Assembly (NCBI GenBank): GCA_030374765.1
Contig: JARGXX010000089.1
Location: 1-48,162 of the forward strand
Direction of reading: 5' to 3'
DNA: 48,162 bases
Origin: Agarophyton chilense
Lineage: Eukaryota > Rhodophyta > Florideophyceae > Gracilariales > Gracilariaceae
This document shows positions 21,301-30,005 of the stretch, piece by piece. The position numbers and the translations under genes are program-made. The notes under the pieces were generated by a model. That model saw nothing but the letters and a program-made list of their open reading frames with translations. It searched no databases and was not told the DNA's origin. How positions within the stretch are numbered: the first letter of the stretch is position 1; the number at the start of each line of letters is the position of its first letter.

Positions 21301-22987
21301 GTACATGAGCAGAAGACGGGATGTTTGGGCATCGGGAAAGCGAGCAATCGGAGTGGCGGCCCCTTTGCTGTTTCGCGTTTTCATGTACCGGCAAATGAGG
21401 ACAGGCGATTTGTCGATGAGCATGAGACAACGTTGAAAGTGTTGGTCGTTGTGGATACGGTATGTCTCAATCTCTGTGCCGCGCGCAGGAGAGCCCGACG
21501 AAAGGTGTAGCGCAACCAACAGGCGTTCTTGGATTTTCTGTGCACATGAGAGCCACCTCGACAACGCATGCGTGAACATATCGGTGCCCAAAATGTCGGT
21601 TGTGGGCAGTTGTGTGCGGGGAAAGGTACCGTTTTGCTTGCGTTGCGGAAGAAACGGAGTGTGGTCGGTGTTGGAGTTGTGGGGCATGGAAGACGTGAGA
21701 CAAGTGAAAACGAAAGCCATGTTTTGTTCGATAAATGGGCGGTTGTTGAGGTTGGTAAGGAAAGAAAAGCCTGGGCTTTTGTTGAAGGAGTCGTCCTGAA
21801 GTGAGTGTAGCGCGTTTGTGAAACCGGTTGGCAGAGCGTGGCCAAGAAGCAGGTCGTTGTGAAGAGTATGTTGTATTTCTTTGTGTAGAGTTAAAACCAA
21901 AGAGCCGACTTCTGAGAGGGCGAGGTGAGTGTCACGCACTATGCCGCAGGACGGGTGAACATCACAATTGTGGAAAGAAACGAACATTTCCTCGCGAGAG
22001 GATATGGACATTGCAAGCGTGAGTGTCTTTCTGACAAACGAAAGGGCGTTGTTGGAATCAGCGTCGATTGCCGCGTCGATGGTACGCATGCGTTCTTGAA
22101 CGTGAACTGGGCGTTCGGAAGCAGGGGTGGCAGGTTGCAACAGGGGAGAAGATTTGGAGAGCACGTGCAGTTCGTGTATGGCGCAGGCACAGATGCCATA
22201 TTGAAGAGCGGCGAGGAGGTGCGTCACATCTGAGGCGGCTGCAAAACGAAAGGAGGTATTGTTGGGGTCGTGAGAAATGACCGTGTCGTAAGGCTCAGGC
22301 GTGCGGTAAGACGGCAAGGGGGCAGCGATAGGCGGGTTGGGGTCGGTGCTTATCACGCTTGCGCAAGCAATGAAGTTGCGAACGGAGAGGAGATCCAAAG
22401 AGTGGTATGGCGCTAAAGATTGAAGCAAGAAGGGCTTGAGCGCGCTATGGACCGCTGGGCCATGTTGGGTTGGAGGAAAGGGAGCGGGGAGCTCACCAGA
22501 GGAAGACATGCGAATGGCATCCAACACGGAAGTAGTGTAGCAGTACATGAGGTCTGAGTCGGGTACGAGATGAGGGAGGTTTGCCCTTGTCCTGTGAGTA
22601 AACACAAGCAAACGGGAAATGTGTGAAGCGTAACGCTTGAGGGTTTCAGTGGAGACAGTTTTAAAAGCTGTGTCGGTGCGCTTGTTGAGGCGGTCCAAGA
22701 AAGCCAGGGAGGTCTTACTAACCAAAATGTTCACCTGAGAGAGGTAGTCGAAGATGTGGTGGGTGATGGTGCTTTCAGCGGATGTGGGCGTTGTGCCAGT
22801 TCTGGATAGTTGAGCCGCCACATCCAGATGAACATGAAGCGAGTGAAGAACGATGTCAAACTTGGAAAAGGTGATGAAAGAATTCTTCTCCGAGTGGTGA
22901 CGAAGCAAAGGGTCTGATTGCGAACAAGGAGCGCCGGTGTTGAACTTTTGTAAAAAGTGGTTAATGTGTTGAAGCGGGGGCTCGATG
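18301..22987 (-). CDS. Telomere-linked RecQ-type helicase, right copy, 5'-truncated at telomeric repeats
   Basis: A single open frame of about 1,560 codons with its 3' end intact and no start codon of its own: the frame enters directly from telomeric repeats at 22988. Counting from codon 22908, Walker A (QPTGSGKT) has its Lys at about 816, the DEAH-type box is DECH at 904-907, motif III is SAT, and motifs V-VI are GTGIDVPN and QQAGRAGRDG. These are superfamily 2 RecQ features: ATP-driven 3'-5' DNA unwinding. The C-terminal part has a Ser/Pro-rich linker, then a CCHC zinc knuckle (C-x2-C-x4-H-x4-C) and a second Cys/His cluster. About 285 N-terminal codons, including the two fingers seen in the left copy, are missing. 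Gene and position match the fungal TLH family, which sits next to telomeres. It may be transcribed from within the telomeric tract or be dead. Confidence 0.88.
20438..22987. repeat. Direct duplication, right arm (helicase segment)
   Basis: Partner of 1-2563. This arm keeps an open reading frame throughout. It ends abruptly at the first telomeric repeat. Confidence 0.93.
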
Positions 22988-23701
22988 GGGTTTAGGGGTT
23001 TTAGGGGTTTAGGGGGTTTAGGGGTTTAGGGGTTTTAGGGGTTTAGGGGTTTAGGGGCTTTAGGGGTTTAGGGGTTTAGGGCTTTAGGGGTTTAGGGGTT
23101 TTAGGGGTTTAGGGGTTTTAGGGGTTTAGGGGTTTAGGGGTTTAGGGTTTAGGGGTTTAGGGGTTTTTAGGGCGGGGTTTAGGGGTTTAGGGGTTTTAGG
23201 GGTTTAGGGGTTTAGGGGTTTTAGGGGTTTAGGGGTTTAGGGGTTTTAGGGGTTTTAGGGGTTTAGGGGTTTTAGGGGTTTTAGGGGTTTTAGGGGTTTA
23301 GGGGTTTTAGGGGGTTTAGGGGTTTTAGGGGTTTTAGGGGTTTTAGGGGTTTAGGGGTTTTAGGGGTTTAGGGGTTTTAGGGGTTTTAGGGGTTTTAGGG
23401 GTTTAGGGGTTTAGGGGTTTAGGGGTTTTAGGGCGTTTAGGGGTTTAGGGGGTTTTTAGGGCGTTTAGGGGTTTAGGGGTTTTAGGGGTTTTAGGGGTTT
23501 AGGGGTTTAAGGGGTTTTAGGGGTTTAGGGTTTAGGGGTTTAGGGGTTTAGGGGTTTAGGGGTTTAGGGTTTAGGGGTTTAGGGGTTTAGGGGTTTAGGG
23601 GTTTTAGGGGTTTAGGGGTTTAGGGCTTTAGGGGTTTAGGGGTTTTAGGGGTTTTTAGGGGTTTAGGGGTTTAGGGGTTTAGGGGTTTTAGGGGTTTAGG
23701 G
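22988..23701 (+). repeat. Telomeric repeat tract, mixed TTTAGGGG / TTTTAGGGG
   Basis: About 714 bp of almost uninterrupted 8- and 9-base repeats, T3-4 A G4, with rare variants (gggcttta, gggcgttta, a five-T unit, short TTTAGGG units). The strand is G-rich on +, so the ancient or present tip lay to the right. It starts inside a helicase codon and ends at the 3' side of the first PLE unit. The variability suggests a telomerase with a slipping template, or age. Confidence 0.96.
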
Positions 23702-23849
23702 ATTGAGTAAGGTGGTTGAAAGTGTGCTGCGTCGCGCAGAATGTAAGGGGGGGGAGAGAGAGAGACTGCTTAAGGACTAGGACGCCCTTGAAGCCGGAAG
23801 GGGAGGGGGAAAGGGAAAGGGAGGGGAAGCGGGGTGAAGTGAACGATGT

Positions 23850-23885
23850 GGCAGAGCGCTTTCGTCTTTATGACTCCTCAGTGCC
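23850..23885 (-). ncRNA. Type I hammerhead ribozyme motif, unit 1
   Basis: Read on the minus (RNA) strand from 23885 to 23850: stem I strand GGCA; core CUGAGGA (CUGANGA consensus); stem II GUC / loop AUAAA / GAC; core GAAA, whose last A opens stem III; the palindromic AGCGCU as a very short stem III; cleavage triplet CUC; returning stem I strand UGCC. Every invariant core base is present and stem I pairs perfectly for four bases. Beyond it an internal loop and a further AAC/GUU pairing (to about 23893 and 23843) could supply the loop contact typical of natural type I ribozymes. Predicted cleavage is between 23854 and 23853. PLEs are known to carry such ribozymes with minimal stem III. Activity is inferred, not shown. 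Confidence 0.85.
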
Positions 23886-24028
23886 TTATGTTGGGATGAG
23901 AAGGTTGGAAGAGAGGTGGAGAGCTCTCCACGGCTTCTTACATAGCCTCCTATGGCCCAAACACTGCTCTACTTATGTTGCTCCCTATCTAATGAAACGA
24001 ACATTACTAACTTAACTAAGCCCAGAGT

Positions 24029-24043
24029 GGGGTTTTTAGCCCC
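24029..24043 (-). other. Telomere-like hairpin just after the RT stop, unit 1
   Basis: On + it reads GGGG, TTTTTAG, CCCC, a 4-bp stem with a telomere-like loop, 22 bases beyond the RT stop. In the RNA it presents CUAAAAACCCC, complementary to telomeric G-strand DNA. It is repeated in every unit. Confidence 0.6.
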
Positions 24044-24065
24044 GTTCTTGGACAGTTGGTCATTT

Positions 24066-25691
24066 CTAATTGGTTCCATTAGTTTGGTTTTGAGTGCTAT
24101 TGGCTAAGTCCGAAGACTTTGCTCCTTTCGCAATAGCACTTATGACATGGCGAGCTACTCCATTACCTCGTCTGAAGACAAGAGTACGTGGCCATTTCTC
24201 TTGGATTCCACTTCGCGGGACTTGAACTTCCATTAGTTCCTTGAAGCGGCGCCAGAACATCTTAATGCGAGGATGGAATCTGCAGACTACCCATCCTCCC
24301 AAGTCTGGAGATGGTTTGACGAACTTCTCAAGATATTTCGCCCTGTCTTGGTAAGACACATATTCCAAAGCAGCCCGTAGATGCTGTCCTGTGTATCCAC
24401 GATTCGCTAACATTCGGAATAGGATGCTTACTTTGGCCTCCCACGTATGTTTATCGGAAGTGTTACGGAGATATCTTATCATTTCTCCTTTCACGATTCC
24501 TGACAAAGTATGCGTGGGATGGTTGGACTTTCCATGGAGATATAGGAACTTGGAGATGGGCTTTGTGTATACCCGAATGTCCACAATGTTATGAAACATA
24601 AACCTCCTTCCTTTATATATCTCCAAGTCAAGATAGACTGCTTTTTTGGAGCTGATGTCCCATGTCATAGACAGGTTTGAACAGGTGTTCAATCTATGCA
24701 TGAGAGCCTCCGCAGTTGCCCTATCTCTGAGTATCACAAGTCCATCATCAATATAGCGGCGATTGATGATGATCTTGCTTACAAAGTCCAAGAAGATTCC
24801 TCGAAACTTAAAGAACAAATAAAGGTTAGCAAATGCTGGAGCTACCGGTGTTCCAGTTGCTGTACCAATAAGCTGTCGATGTACACCCTGTCCATCTGTT
24901 ACATAGTTGTTAAACATGATGAACTCCAAAGCACGACACCAGAAGCCTTTGTTTGCCATGAATATGTGAGGCAATTCATGTAACAGAGTTCTTATGGCGT
25001 CTCTGATATCGATGCTGGGGTAACATCGCTCCACGTCATACGTCAAGAAGACACAGTCTGACGGGAGCTCTATATGTTCCAATTGCCTTACGGTTTGCCA
25101 GCTATTAACTGTTATAGCCGGAATCTTTTGCACCTCCTTGTTGAGAATGGTGCTAAGTTGTCTAGACAACCCCGACGTGATGTACGAGTGTGACGCCGTG
25201 ATCGGTCTAGACTTCACCGTAGGCTTGTGAATCTTCGGTAGTACATAGAAGGGTGCCGGGAACTTGGCGCCTAAAGCGTATTCTAGCGTTTCATCTGTGA
25301 ATTTCCTCCCCAGATTACATGCCAGCAAGATTGCGTTGAGGTTACCGAGGAGCCTTCCATGGGGGAATGAGCTTACCTCGGAGAATGCACCCTCACGAAT
25401 CTCCTTGCGCACAAGGTCGTCGTAGAACTCTCGGCTCATAAGTGTGAGTCCGAGGTTCTTATCGGCTTGTTTGACGACCCAGTCCTTCGTCTTCATGTAC
25501 TTAATACCTCGCATCAACGTTCGATGCAAGGCTGGGGGAATGTCATCCTCAATACGAGTGAGTTCTCTCTCAAACTTCCGTGTCACTCGCATAGCTAGGG
25601 GATGAACCATTCTCCCTGTCCCCGTTCCTAGTGCCTTAAAGAGGGGATCCACTGTATCTTCAAGGCATTCCTTTAATGGAGTTCGAAGCAT
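24066..25691 (-). CDS. Penelope-like reverse transcriptase, endonuclease-deficient (unit 1)
   Basis: 541 residues from the first ATG (25689-25691) to TAG. RT motifs in order: QADKNLGLTL (75-84), FYVLPKIHKP (148-157), motif A YDVERCYPSI with Asp 219, motif B GTATGTPVAPAFANLYL (276-292), motif C YIDD (313-316), YLDLEI (353-358), and the PLE thumb KPISKFLYLHGKSNHP (377-392). Asp 219, Asp 315 and Asp 316 would bind the catalytic metals. About 110 residues follow the thumb, and no GIY-YIG nuclease is present. The frame stays open upstream to 25874 (61 codons, no ATG), includes a VLSVGGGF motif like the conserved PLE RT N-terminus, and overlaps ORF1 by 58 bases in the -1 frame. RT may therefore be made by -1 frameshifting or a non-AUG start. 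Role: copies element RNA onto chromosome ends. Confidence 0.93.
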   Translation of the reverse strand: MLRTPLKECLEDTVDPLFKALGTGTGRMVHPLAMRVTRKFERELTRIEDDIPPALHRTLMRGIKYMKTKDWVVKQADKNLGLTLMSREFYDDLVRKEIREGAFSEVSSFPHGRLLGNLNAILLACNLGRKFTDETLEYALGAKFPAPFYVLPKIHKPTVKSRPITASHSYITSGLSRQLSTILNKEVQKIPAITVNSWQTVRQLEHIELPSDCVFLTYDVERCYPSIDIRDAIRTLLHELPHIFMANKGFWCRALEFIMFNNYVTDGQGVHRQLIGTATGTPVAPAFANLYLFFKFRGIFLDFVSKIIINRRYIDDGLVILRDRATAEALMHRLNTCSNLSMTWDISSKKAVYLDLEIYKGRRFMFHNIVDIRVYTKPISKFLYLHGKSNHPTHTLSGIVKGEMIRYLRNTSDKHTWEAKVSILFRMLANRGYTGQHLRAALEYVSYQDRAKYLEKFVKPSPDLGGWVVCRFHPRIKMFWRRFKELMEVQVPRSGIQEKWPRTLVFRRGNGVARHVISAIAKGAKSSDLANSTQNQTNGTN

Positions 25692-25816
25692 GAACCCACC
25701 ACCGACGGAGAGTACCTTTTTAACTTCAAAAGGTACTTCCTCGTCTTTGATTCCAACCGGTGGGTTATATTTGAACTCGCAGGAGAAGGAACGGGGCTTC
25801 CTTGGCCTGGAACGGT

Positions 25817-26704
25817 TTAATTTTGCCTGGCGCCCCGTCCGGCGGCGCCTGCCTTTCCGTTTTTCGGCTTCGGATTAGGCTTTACACTACTTTTCCCCGC
25901 TGCTTTAGCCCTGCCCTTTAGGGGCTTTTGTTTATTAGGGGCTTTTGGAGCTTTGGGGGGATTATTCTTATGAGAACTCTCCAAAACACTAATTCTATTT
26001 CTAAGGGCTGCTAGCTCCTTCCGCGTCTGATCGACCCCTTCTGGGGCCCCCTCTTCATCAGCCGATTGCGCGGATTTCTTCAGGAGGTCAGCTTTCTTTT
26101 TGGTGTTCTTTATGTAGCTACCTAGACCGCTCGCTATTGTGGCTTGTATCTTCTTATCATTCAGAGAAGATACAAACATTTCCTTGAACCTTTCACAGAG
26201 GTTCTTGGTTTGTTCATTGGTGACGTACGAAAGGCAAATGAGGCCCTCCGTAAGCGCCTCCTCCAAACTTTCGAAAGCTTCTTCGAGTAGTTTCCTTCGA
26301 GACTTTTTAAGCTCACGGACTTCGTCCAGTTTGGCTTGAATAAGAAGTTTCAGAAATTGTTTCGCAAAATTTTCCGAAAGTTGTTTGAACTGCGAGCTGT
26401 ATTTGTCTATCTGAGCGCTTTGAAGCTGAGGCATACGGGGTACCACGATAGATTTCGGTATCGTATCCTCTTCAGCATGCTTCATCAATTGGCTCACATA
26501 GACTGTTCTGCGAGCGATCGTCTCATCCACTACTTGAATCTGTTTACGAAAGGGAGCGCAAACTTTTATTAAGAGTGGTTTCGTGAAGTCGAAGAGCATT
26601 TCGTCCGTACACTCCGGCTTATCGCCTAGGAGAGTTTCCTGGACTGGCTCGATTTCATCGACCTCTTCCTCTTGTGCACGTCTGACGATTGCACGACGAG
26701 GCAT
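25817..26704 (-). CDS. PLE ORF1, coiled-coil protein with basic tail (unit 1)
   Basis: 295 residues, ATG at 26702-26704, 44 bases from the unit's 5' edge. The N-terminus is short, basic then acidic. Residues about 85-170 are strongly helical and charged, and a second helical stretch at about 215-245 (RKELAALRNRISVLE) has heptad spacing, so coiled-coil formation is likely. Residues about 247-295 are Lys/Pro/Ala/Gly-rich, suited to nucleic acid binding. I recognise no enzymatic motif. In PLEs an ORF1 of this sort precedes RT and probably coats the RNA. Part of the basic tail is encoded by telomere-like DNA (TTTAGGGG on + at 25917-25924 and TTAGGGG at 25935-25941). Confidence 0.85.
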   Translation of the reverse strand: MPRRAIVRRAQEEEVDEIEPVQETLLGDKPECTDEMLFDFTKPLLIKVCAPFRKQIQVVDETIARRTVYVSQLMKHAEEDTIPKSIVVPRMPQLQSAQIDKYSSQFKQLSENFAKQFLKLLIQAKLDEVRELKKSRRKLLEEAFESLEEALTEGLICLSYVTNEQTKNLCERFKEMFVSSLNDKKIQATIASGLGSYIKNTKKKADLLKKSAQSADEEGAPEGVDQTRKELAALRNRISVLESSHKNNPPKAPKAPNKQKPLKGRAKAAGKSSVKPNPKPKNGKAGAAGRGARQN

Positions 26705-26748
26705 TGCGAAAGAGATTTGTGATCGGCGACGGCACCTACTCCGCGTAC

Positions 26749-26761
26749 AGGGGTTTTAGGG
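26749..26761 (+). repeat. Telomeric junction between units 1 and 2
   Basis: AGGGGTTTTAGGG on +, about one and a half telomere repeats, between gcgtac of unit 1 and attgag of unit 2. The same 13 bases occur at all seven junctions. Confidence 0.93.
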
Positions 26762-26909
26762 ATTGAGTAAGGTGGTTGAAAGTGTGCTGCGTCGCGCAGA
26801 ATGTAAGGGGGGGGAGAGAGAGAGACTGCTTAAGGACTAGGACGCCCTTGAAGCCGGAAGGGGAGGGGGAAAGGGAAAGGGAGGGGAAGCGGGGTGAAGT
26901 GAACGATGT

Positions 26910-26945
26910 GGCAGAGCGCTTTCGTCTTTATGACTCCTCAGTGCC
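26910..26945 (-). ncRNA. Type I hammerhead ribozyme motif, unit 2
   Basis: Same 36-base core as in unit 1. Cleavage here in an array transcript would release unit-length RNA beginning 153 nt before the junction with unit 1. Confidence 0.83.
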
Positions 26946-27125
26946 TTATGTTGGGATGAGAAGGTTGGAAGAGAGGTGGAGAGCTCTCCACGGCTTCTTA
27001 CATAGCCTCCTATGGCCCAAACACTGCTCTACTTATGTTGCTCCCTATCTAATGAAACGAACATTACTAACTTAACTAAGCCCAGAGTGGGGTTTTTAGC
27101 CCCGTTCTTGGACAGTTGGTCATTT

Positions 27126-28751
27126 CTAATTGGTTCCATTAGTTTGGTTTTGAGTGCTATTGGCTAAGTCCGAAGACTTTGCTCCTTTCGCAATAGCACT
27201 TATGACATGGCGAGCTACTCCATTACCTCGTCTGAAGACAAGAGTACGTGGCCATTTCTCTTGGATTCCACTTCGCGGGACTTGAACTTCCATTAGTTCC
27301 TTGAAGCGGCGCCAGAACATCTTAATGCGAGGATGGAATCTGCAGACTACCCATCCTCCCAAGTCTGGAGATGGTTTGACGAACTTCTCAAGATATTTCG
27401 CCCTGTCTTGGTAAGACACATATTCCAAAGCAGCCCGTAGATGCTGTCCTGTGTATCCACGATTCGCTAACATTCGGAATAGGATGCTTACTTTGGCCTC
27501 CCACGTATGTTTATCGGAAGTGTTACGGAGATATCTTATCATTTCTCCTTTCACGATTCCTGACAAAGTATGCGTGGGATGGTTGGACTTTCCATGGAGA
27601 TATAGGAACTTGGAGATGGGCTTTGTGTATACCCGAATGTCCACAATGTTATGAAACATAAACCTCCTTCCTTTATATATCTCCAAGTCAAGATAGACTG
27701 CTTTTTTGGAGCTGATGTCCCATGTCATAGACAGGTTTGAACAGGTGTTCAATCTATGCATGAGAGCCTCCGCAGTTGCCCTATCTCTGAGTATCACAAG
27801 TCCATCATCAATATAGCGGCGATTGATGATGATCTTGCTTACAAAGTCCAAGAAGATTCCTCGAAACTTAAAGAACAAATAAAGGTTAGCAAATGCTGGA
27901 GCTACCGGTGTTCCAGTTGCTGTACCAATAAGCTGTCGATGTACACCCTGTCCATCTGTTACATAGTTGTTAAACATGATGAACTCCAAAGCACGACACC
28001 AGAAGCCTTTGTTTGCCATGAATATGTGAGGCAATTCATGTAACAGAGTTCTTATGGCGTCTCTGATATCGATGCTGGGGTAACATCGCTCCACGTCATA
28101 CGTCAAGAAGACACAGTCTGACGGGAGCTCTATATGTTCCAATTGCCTTACGGTTTGCCAGCTATTAACTGTTATAGCCGGAATCTTTTGCACCTCCTTG
28201 TTGAGAATGGTGCTAAGTTGTCTAGACAACCCCGACGTGATGTACGAGTGTGACGCCGTGATCGGTCTAGACTTCACCGTAGGCTTGTGAATCTTCGGTA
28301 GTACATAGAAGGGTGCCGGGAACTTGGCGCCTAAAGCGTATTCTAGCGTTTCATCTGTGAATTTCCTCCCCAGATTACATGCCAGCAAGATTGCGTTGAG
28401 GTTACCGAGGAGCCTTCCATGGGGGAATGAGCTTACCTCGGAGAATGCACCCTCACGAATCTCCTTGCGCACAAGGTCGTCGTAGAACTCTCGGCTCATA
28501 AGTGTGAGTCCGAGGTTCTTATCGGCTTGTTTGACGACCCAGTCCTTCGTCTTCATGTACTTAATACCTCGCATCAACGTTCGATGCAAGGCTGGGGGAA
28601 TGTCATCCTCAATACGAGTGAGTTCTCTCTCAAACTTCCGTGTCACTCGCATAGCTAGGGGATGAACCATTCTCCCTGTCCCCGTTCCTAGTGCCTTAAA
28701 GAGGGGATCCACTGTATCTTCAAGGCATTCCTTTAATGGAGTTCGAAGCAT
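27126..28751 (-). CDS. Penelope-like reverse transcriptase (unit 2)
   Basis: 541 residues, same as the unit 1 protein, with YIDD and the upstream open extension preserved. Confidence 0.93.
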   Translation of the reverse strand: MLRTPLKECLEDTVDPLFKALGTGTGRMVHPLAMRVTRKFERELTRIEDDIPPALHRTLMRGIKYMKTKDWVVKQADKNLGLTLMSREFYDDLVRKEIREGAFSEVSSFPHGRLLGNLNAILLACNLGRKFTDETLEYALGAKFPAPFYVLPKIHKPTVKSRPITASHSYITSGLSRQLSTILNKEVQKIPAITVNSWQTVRQLEHIELPSDCVFLTYDVERCYPSIDIRDAIRTLLHELPHIFMANKGFWCRALEFIMFNNYVTDGQGVHRQLIGTATGTPVAPAFANLYLFFKFRGIFLDFVSKIIINRRYIDDGLVILRDRATAEALMHRLNTCSNLSMTWDISSKKAVYLDLEIYKGRRFMFHNIVDIRVYTKPISKFLYLHGKSNHPTHTLSGIVKGEMIRYLRNTSDKHTWEAKVSILFRMLANRGYTGQHLRAALEYVSYQDRAKYLEKFVKPSPDLGGWVVCRFHPRIKMFWRRFKELMEVQVPRSGIQEKWPRTLVFRRGNGVARHVISAIAKGAKSSDLANSTQNQTNGTN

Positions 28752-28876
28752 GAACCCACCACCGACGGAGAGTACCTTTTTAACTTCAAAAGGTACTTCC
28801 TCGTCTTTGATTCCAACCGGTGGGTTATATTTGAACTCGCAGGAGAAGGAACGGGGCTTCCTTGGCCTGGAACGGT

Positions 28877-29764
28877 TTAATTTTGCCTGGCGCCCCGTCC
28901 GGCGGCGCCTGCCTTTCCGTTTTTCGGCTTCGGATTAGGCTTTACACTACTTTTCCCCGCTGCTTTAGCCCTGCCCTTTAGGGGCTTTTGTTTATTAGGG
29001 GCTTTTGGAGCTTTGGGGGGATTATTCTTATGAGAACTCTCCAAAACACTAATTCTATTTCTAAGGGCTGCTAGCTCCTTCCGCGTCTGATCGACCCCTT
29101 CTGGGGCCCCCTCTTCATCAGCCGATTGCGCGGATTTCTTCAGGAGGTCAGCTTTCTTTTTGGTGTTCTTTATGTAGCTACCTAGACCGCTCGCTATTGT
29201 GGCTTGTATCTTCTTATCATTCAGAGAAGATACAAACATTTCCTTGAACCTTTCACAGAGGTTCTTGGTTTGTTCATTGGTGACGTACGAAAGGCAAATG
29301 AGGCCCTCCGTAAGCGCCTCCTCCAAACTTTCGAAAGCTTCTTCGAGTAGTTTCCTTCGAGACTTTTTAAGCTCACGGACTTCGTCCAGTTTGGCTTGAA
29401 TAAGAAGTTTCAGAAATTGTTTCGCAAAATTTTCCGAAAGTTGTTTGAACTGCGAGCTGTATTTGTCTATCTGAGCGCTTTGAAGCTGAGGCATACGGGG
29501 TACCACGATAGATTTCGGTATCGTATCCTCTTCAGCATGCTTCATCAATTGGCTCACATAGACTGTTCTGCGAGCGATCGTCTCATCCACTACTTGAATC
29601 TGTTTACGAAAGGGAGCGCAAACTTTTATTAAGAGTGGTTTCGTGAAGTCGAAGAGCATTTCGTCCGTACACTCCGGCTTATCGCCTAGGAGAGTTTCCT
29701 GGACTGGCTCGATTTCATCGACCTCTTCCTCTTGTGCACGTCTGACGATTGCACGACGAGGCAT
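28877..29764 (-). CDS. PLE ORF1 protein (unit 2)
   Basis: 295 residues, same as the unit 1 protein. Confidence 0.85.
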   Translation of the reverse strand: MPRRAIVRRAQEEEVDEIEPVQETLLGDKPECTDEMLFDFTKPLLIKVCAPFRKQIQVVDETIARRTVYVSQLMKHAEEDTIPKSIVVPRMPQLQSAQIDKYSSQFKQLSENFAKQFLKLLIQAKLDEVRELKKSRRKLLEEAFESLEEALTEGLICLSYVTNEQTKNLCERFKEMFVSSLNDKKIQATIASGLGSYIKNTKKKADLLKKSAQSADEEGAPEGVDQTRKELAALRNRISVLESSHKNNPPKAPKAPNKQKPLKGRAKAAGKSSVKPNPKPKNGKAGAAGRGARQN

Positions 29765-29808
29765 TGCGAAAGAGATTTGTGATCGGCGACGGCACCTACT
29801 CCGCGTAC

Positions 29809-29821
29809 AGGGGTTTTAGGG
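29809..29821 (+). repeat. Telomeric junction between units 2 and 3
   Basis: Same 13-bp telomeric sequence, same flanks. Confidence 0.93.
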
Positions 29822-29969
29822 ATTGAGTAAGGTGGTTGAAAGTGTGCTGCGTCGCGCAGAATGTAAGGGGGGGGAGAGAGAGAGACTGCTTAAGGACTAG
29901 GACGCCCTTGAAGCCGGAAGGGGAGGGGGAAAGGGAAAGGGAGGGGAAGCGGGGTGAAGTGAACGATGT

Positions 29970-30005
29970 GGCAGAGCGCTTTCGTCTTTATGACTCCTCA
30001 GTGCC
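29970..30005 (-). ncRNA. Type I hammerhead ribozyme motif, unit 3
   Basis: Core and stems unchanged. Confidence 0.83.

Larger units (their letters stand above)
23702..26748 (-). mobile_element. PLE unit 1 (3047 bp), joined to the long telomeric tract
   Basis: Innermost unit, both frames intact. Its left edge (attgagtaagg on +) directly follows telomeric repeats; its right edge is gcgtac. Confidence 0.93.
26762..29808 (-). mobile_element. PLE unit 2 (3047 bp)
   Basis: Same length as unit 1, with no difference found by eye; both frames intact. Confidence 0.93.

Noticed and set aside
23716..24015. Plus-strand 99-codon frame conserved in several PLE units
   Set aside because: It lies antisense to the 3' region and hammerhead, starts at a non-AUG codon, and is altered by indels in units 5 and 7. 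Conservation follows from unit identity.
24391..24983. Plus-strand frames of 67 and 95 codons repeated in all PLE units
   Set aside because: They are antisense shadows of the conserved RT coding sequence.
26050..26080. CTGATGA on the minus strand inside ORF1 as a second hammerhead core
   Set aside because: No GAAA follows at the required distance and no stem II can form; it is coding sequence.
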